Part shown: positions 21,020 through 23,672 of the stretch, one piece after another
Layout of the letters: each line of letters starts with the position of its first letter
Numbering within the stretch: position 1 is the stretch's first letter
DNA from: DASYHS01 sp035998295
Lineage (GTDB): Bacteria; Pseudomonadota; Alphaproteobacteria; Azospirillales; Azospirillaceae
Length of the DNA: 23,672 nucleotides
Reading direction: 5' to 3'
Assembly: GCF_035998295.1 (NCBI RefSeq)
Contig: NZ_DASYHS010000079.1
Span: forward strand, 1-23,672
The notes under the pieces: model-generated
Database searches by the model: none
What the model was told of the DNA's origin: nothing
What the model saw: the letters and a program-made list of their open reading frames with translations, nothing else
Program-made: the position numbers and the translations under genes

Positions 21020-21763
21020 CTAGACGAAAAGGTTCAACAGGTAGCTCTGCGCCCCGAAGCCCTGCTGCTGGCGCTCCTGGTCGGCCATGATCAGGAAGCG
21101 CTGCGTCAGCTTCTCGACAAATTCGGGCTTCTTCAGGTCGTCGAGGCTGAGGCGCCGCTCGATCGCGGCGGCCTGGGCGTCGATGTCCTGGTACGCGAGC
21201 TCCTTCGGCAGGCCCAGCGCCTTGGTCACGACCTCGCGGAACTGGGCGTCGCCGAGGATGTCGAAATAGTTCTCGATGCCGCCGGCGTTCTTCTCGAAGT
21301 ACTTGGCGTAGCTGACTTCCGGCGTGCTGCGACGCAGGTCGTCGTCGTAGCGCATCTTGACGTAGAGGTCCTTGAGCTCGGCGATCGTCTCCGGCTTCTT
21401 CAGCGTGGCGACGCCGGTCTCGCCGAGCTCCAGGACGCGCGCGGCGTTCTTGAAGCGCTTGTCGGACAGGCGGTTCATCAGCGCGTCGGGATCGTCCATG
21501 CGCTCGGACAGCGCGCGCTTCGCCCGGCCCGAGAACTGGATCTCGGTGCCGAGGTCGACGGCGTGGAGCACGAAGGACATCAGCTTGTAGTCGCCGAACA
21601 GGTCGTCGACCGAGTTCACCTTGCCGACGTTCTCGCTGAAATACTCGATGTCGCGCTGGATGTTGGCGTTCTTGGCGAGGGTGTCGGAGGCGCTGTCGCC
21701 CTTGGCCTTCTCGAGCTTGTAGACCGTCAGGATCGGAAGCCCGAAACCCGCGAGGCTCGACAT
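21020..21763 (-). CDS. DUF1217-family flagellar-cluster protein
   Basis: A 247-residue mostly helical protein starting at ATG 21763, preceded by GGGGAGGG. Typical blocks include FSENVGKVNSVDDLFGDYKLMSFVLHAVDLGTEI, RRSTPEVSYAKYFEKNAGGIENYFDILGDAQFREVVTKALGLP and EKLTQRFLIMADQERQQQ. This arrangement is that of DUF1217 proteins, which occur in alphaproteobacterial flagellar clusters. The N-terminus GFGLPILTVYKLEKAKGD resembles an export-type N-terminus without a Sec signal; a secreted axial or filament-associated role is possible but unproven. It lies between flaF and the TPR-methyltransferase. Confidence 0.8.
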   Translation of the reverse strand: MSSLAGFGLPILTVYKLEKAKGDSASDTLAKNANIQRDIEYFSENVGKVNSVDDLFGDYKLMSFVLHAVDLGTEIQFSGRAKRALSERMDDPDALMNRLSDKRFKNAARVLELGETGVATLKKPETIAELKDLYVKMRYDDDLRRSTPEVSYAKYFEKNAGGIENYFDILGDAQFREVVTKALGLPKELAYQDIDAQAAAIERRLSLDDLKKPEFVEKLTQRFLIMADQERQQQGFGAQSYLLNLFV

Positions 21764-21797
21764 GATCAGGCCCTCCCCTGCCCTGGCGCGCGCCGTC

Positions 21798-22220
21798 TCA
21801 GACGGACGTGTTCGCCGGCTTCTGCGCCGCGGCCGCAGCCGCGGACTGCCCGGCATCCGCCGCCGGCGCACCGCCTCCCAGCAGGCCTTCGATGATCTGG
21901 GTATTGATGTCGATCAGGAAGTCGACATCGAGATTGCCGGTGATGTTGTCGTCGGTTTCCTTGATCACCGCCTGCCCGATCGAGATCAGCTGGGCGCGCA
22001 GCGGCGCGGGAAGCTGGTTCTGATCGTCCTGGAGGAGCTGGATCACCGTCATCCAGAGCAGCCGGTTGTCGGTCGCCGCCCGGACGAGGTCGAGCCCGTC
22101 CTTCTTCGTCTTTCCCTGGATCAGGGAGTACGTGACCTGCTTGAACAGGTTCGCCTCCTGAGACCGGAAATCCGTCTTCATCCTGGCGGCCTGACGGTAG
22201 GCGTCGATTCCTGAACTCAT
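21798..22220 (-). CDS. flaF: Flagellin synthesis/secretion regulator FlaF
   Basis: A 140-residue protein matching FlaF: DAYRQAARMKTDFRSQEANLFKQVTYSLIQGK, then ATDNRLLWMTVIQLLQDDQNQLPAPLRAQLISIGQAVIKET. In Caulobacter FlaF is needed for flagellin synthesis and secretion and opposes FlbT. The protein is longer than many FlaF (about 110-120 residues) because of an Ala-rich tail (GGGAPAADAGQSAAAAAAQKP, about 115-140). It is the second gene after flagellin, with a stable hairpin in the 111-bp gap. Confidence 0.9.
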   Translation of the reverse strand: MSSGIDAYRQAARMKTDFRSQEANLFKQVTYSLIQGKTKKDGLDLVRAATDNRLLWMTVIQLLQDDQNQLPAPLRAQLISIGQAVIKETDDNITGNLDVDFLIDINTQIIEGLLGGGAPAADAGQSAAAAAAQKPANTSV

Positions 22221-22286
22221 TCTGCGACCCGGAATAGTCTCGCGTTACGGATTACCGGGGCCCGGAAGCCGCCCGAAGCCGCCACC

Positions 22287-22320
22287 GCCGCCCTTCCCGG
22301 CGAAGACCGGGAAGGGCGGC
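22287..22320 (-). other. 14-bp hairpin between flagellin and flaF
   Basis: GCCGCCCTTCCCGG (22287-22300) and CCGGGAAGGGCGGC (22307-22320) form a perfect 14-bp stem with a 6-nt loop, 11 bp after the flagellin TAA. No T-run follows in the minus direction. It likely stabilises the flagellin mRNA 3' end or gives partial termination before flaF. Confidence 0.65.
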
Positions 22321-22331
22321 GCCGGTAGCGG

Positions 22332-23150
22332 TTACCGGAACAGGCCGAGCAGGGCCTGCGGTGCCTGGTTGGAGATCGACAGCGCCTGCGAGGCGAGCTG
22401 CTGCTTGACCTGCAGGGACTGCAGCATCGCGCTCTCCTTCGCCAGATCGGCATCGACGATGGCGCCCATGCCGGTCTTGGTGGCGTCGTTGATCGCCTTG
22501 TTGAAGTTGATCTGGTTCGAGATGCGGCGCGCGTCGGCCGCGAGCTGGTTCATGGCCCGGCCGAGGTTGACCTCCGCCGAGTTCAGCGCACCGGTCGAGC
22601 CGATCAGGGCCGCCGCCGCGGTGTAGGTGTTGGCGGCGCTGAGCTGGCTGAACACATTCGACATCAGGTTCTGAGAGGAAACCGTGATGTTGCCGCCATC
22701 CACGTTCGAGATGAGCGACTGGTTCGCCGTGGTGTTGATCAGAGTGACGTTGTTGTACTTGGCATCCTGGATGAAGTTCAGGATGTCGTTCTTCAGCGTC
22801 GCGTACTGGTTCTCATAGTTGGTGCGGTCGGCGTCCGTCAGCGCCTGGTCGGCGAGCTTCGTCAGCACGGCCCGCACGTCGACCAGAGTCTTCGAGATGT
22901 TTTCGCCCGCCTTCACCGCGACGTCGATCATGCCCTTGCCGACGGCCAGACGCTCGTTGACCGCGCCGAGAGCGGCCATGTCGCCGCGCAGACCCTGGGC
23001 GACCGCGTAGGAAGCGCCGTCGTCATAGGCGTCGGAGACGTTGTAGCCGGTGCTGATGCGCTTGTTCGTCGAGCTCAGCGCGTCGGAAACGCTGTTGAGG
23101 TTCTTCAGCGCGACCATGGCGCCGATGTTGGTATTGATCGAGTTCGACAT
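22332..23150 (-). CDS. Flagellin (short form, D0-D1 only)
   Basis: A 272-residue filament subunit exported through the flagellar type III system. The N-terminal helix block MSNSINTNIGAMVALKNLNS...TNKRISTGYNVSDAYDDGASYAVAQGLRGD and the C-terminal MGAIVDADLAKESAMLQSLQVKQQLASQALSISNQAPQALLGLFR are the paired D0/D1 domains. At 272 residues there is no large D2/D3 surface domain, as in other alphaproteobacterial flagellins. The segment that aligns with the enteric TLR5-recognition helix reads KTLVDVRAVLTKLADQAL, which lacks the enteric motif (inference from known alphaproteobacterial evasion). It is the first gene of the string flagellin-flaF-DUF1217-methyltransferase-small ORF, under a sigma-54-like promoter with a CtrA box. 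Confidence 0.95.
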   Translation of the reverse strand: MSNSINTNIGAMVALKNLNSVSDALSSTNKRISTGYNVSDAYDDGASYAVAQGLRGDMAALGAVNERLAVGKGMIDVAVKAGENISKTLVDVRAVLTKLADQALTDADRTNYENQYATLKNDILNFIQDAKYNNVTLINTTANQSLISNVDGGNITVSSQNLMSNVFSQLSAANTYTAAAALIGSTGALNSAEVNLGRAMNQLAADARRISNQINFNKAINDATKTGMGAIVDADLAKESAMLQSLQVKQQLASQALSISNQAPQALLGLFR

Positions 23151-23192
23151 GATGTGGTGCCTCCATTTTGGATTCTAAGCGGGCTTTCTCCC

Positions 23193-23207
23193 GCAAGGTG
23201 CATGCTA
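23193..23207 (-). promoter_or_regulatory. Sigma-54-like promoter of flagellin
   Basis: On the minus strand TAGCATGCACCTTGC has the full TTGC -12 half (GC at 23194-23193) and correct spacing to AG (23206-23205) where GG is the consensus. The predicted start near 23181 gives a leader of about 31 nt before the flagellin ATG. The G-to-A change at the -24 would weaken it. Confidence 0.6.
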
Positions 23208-23218
23208 GCGACAAAAGC

Positions 23219-23233
23219 TTAATAGGTGCTTAA
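23219..23233 (-). promoter_or_regulatory. CtrA box upstream of flagellin
   Basis: A perfect TTAA-N7-TTAA (23219-23222 and 23230-23233, spacer taggtgc on the plus strand) lies 11 bp upstream of the -24 element, between promoter and candidate enhancer. The same bases form an 11-bp-spaced direct repeat GCTTAAT. No good -10 hexamer follows at sigma-70 spacing, so CtrA may modulate rather than drive this promoter. Confidence 0.6.
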
Positions 23234-23287
23234 TTTGGGGCGAATGCGCGCCGTCCGCGCATTCCGCCGGCAGCCGCCAGCCCCCGC

Positions 23288-23306
23288 GGCGGGGTTTCTC
23301 CCCGCC
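23288..23306. promoter_or_regulatory. Candidate sigma-54 enhancer (FlbD-type) for flagellin
   Basis: The perfect inverted repeat GGCGGGG-TTTCT-CCCCGCC has 7-bp arms and a 5-nt spacer, centred 91 bp upstream of the flagellin -24. It has the same arm length and spacer as the flgI element and similar outer bases. Confidence 0.5.
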
Positions 23307-23362
23307 GTTCCCGGTCCCGGATCGGGACGGAAACTCTGTAAAGCCCTCAGACGCCGGGCGGA

Positions 23363-23405
23363 CCGCTCCGCGGTCCTTTGGGCTCGAGCCCGCTCCGCGG
23401 TCCTT
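23363..23405. repeat. Direct repeat CCGCTCCGCGGTCCTT
   Basis: Two identical 16-bp copies at 23363-23378 and 23390-23405 (27-bp offset). The first copy is part of a hairpin GACCGC-TCC-GCGGTC (23361-23375). Confidence 0.75.
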
Positions 23406-23485
23406 GGCTTCGCGCCGGTCGGCGCGGGGCCGCTTTGCGGCCCGGACGCTACCGGGTAGAAGATCCGGCCTTCGGCGCGGCGTCA

Positions 23486-23672
23486 TCACACGCCCTCCGC
23501 CGCGGCCAGCATGGCCCTCACGAAGGACCGCGCGTTGTGGCGGTCGCGGCAGACCGGGGCGGCGGCGAAGGCGGCGGCGGCGTAGCCGCGCCATCCCTCC
23601 ACCAGCCGCCCGAGCCCGTCCTGGACCGCCTCGGGCGTGAACGCGTCGGCGACGACCCCGACCTGGCCGAAG
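23486..23672 (-). CDS. C-terminal end of an unidentified protein, possibly a glycosyltransferase (partial)
   Basis: A 61-codon open frame enters from the right edge and stops at 23486-23488. Residues GQVGVVADAFTPEAVQDGLGRLVEGWRGYAAAAF...CRDRHNARSFVRAMLAAAEG resemble the end of GT-B-type glycosyltransferases, where a 'vadaftpeai' strand-helix is followed by a helix and a short tail. This is a weak call because only the tail is visible. A glycosyltransferase next to flagellin would fit flagellin glycosylation. It is transcribed towards the flagellin gene, with about 335 bp of control DNA between. Confidence 0.45.
   Translation of the reverse strand, partial: FGQVGVVADAFTPEAVQDGLGRLVEGWRGYAAAAFAAAPVCRDRHNARSFVRAMLAAAEGV

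Larger units (their letters stand above)
23151..23485. other. Flagellin control region and hairpin-rich intergenic DNA
   Basis: About 335 bp with no convincing gene. It holds the flagellin promoter elements (23193-23306) and, further left to right, a cluster of hairpins and a repeated 16-bp motif (23363-23457). An open minus-strand frame across it (about 23205-23594) is low-complexity, repetitive and overlaps the end of the next gene, so it is not called. Confidence 0.6.

Noticed and set aside
23205..23594. A 129-codon minus-strand frame upstream of flagellin
   Set aside because: It overlaps the end of the partial right-edge gene in another frame, is low-complexity and contains the intergenic direct repeat and promoter elements.
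1..23672. CRISPR arrays, tRNA or rRNA genes, insertion sequences, replication origins
   Set aside because: No regularly spaced repeats with unique spacers, no cloverleaf or rRNA-like segments, no transposase or terminal inverted repeats were seen on reading both strands.

Overview
This window is almost entirely a flagellar gene cluster from a very GC-rich alphaproteobacterium. The combination of FliX, FlbT, FlaF, a CheZ-type phosphatase, DUF6468, DUF1217, a muramidase-less FlgJ, CtrA-type boxes (TTAA-N7-TTAA) and sigma-54 promoters points to a Rhodospirillales-like organism (inference from gene content and order; no database search was possible).

Layout. (1) 1-5291, minus strand: fliL - fliM - DUF6468 membrane coiled-coil protein - motE-like - cheZ - a secreted AMIN-like repeat protein that runs off the left edge. 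(2) 5292-5591: divergent control region with a CtrA-like box facing fliL and a sigma-54 promoter facing flgF. (3) 5592-8896, plus: flgF-flgG-flgA-flgH (distal rod, P-ring chaperone, L-ring). (4) 8897-10414: a lower-GC insertion with a hicAB toxin-antitoxin operon, flanked by degenerate non-coding DNA on the left and hairpin-rich DNA on the right. (5) 10415-12565: two small unknown plus-strand genes, then minus-strand genes for a secreted unknown protein, a DksA-family regulator and FliX. (6) 12566-12805: divergent fliX/flgI control region. (7) 12806-14746, plus: flgI-flgJ-flgN, closed by a strong terminator. (8) 14951-18591, plus: a sigma-54 promoter, then fliK-flgD-flgE (hook length, hook cap, hook). 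(9) 18776-19216: flbT. (10) 19275-23150, minus: flagellin - flaF - DUF1217 - TPR/methyltransferase - small unknown gene. (11) 23486-23672: the C-terminal end of a further minus-strand gene, perhaps a glycosyltransferase.

How it works together. The genes cover the C-ring/CheY output (FliM, CheZ), stator-associated functions (FliL, MotE), the rod, P- and L-rings, the hook, the filament and late checkpoint factors (FliX, FlbT, FlaF).

The most coherent new signal is regulatory. Four operons (flgF, flgI, fliK, flagellin) each have a sigma-54 -24/-12 element, and each has an inverted repeat with a 5-nt spacer centred 80-95 bp upstream of the -24. I interpret these as enhancer sites, most likely for an FlbD-type activator. 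The fliK promoter also has an exact IHF-consensus match between enhancer and promoter. CtrA-type boxes sit at fliL, fliX and flagellin. A second item of interest is a TPR-methyltransferase and an 89-residue unknown protein encoded downstream of flagellin, flaF and DUF1217.
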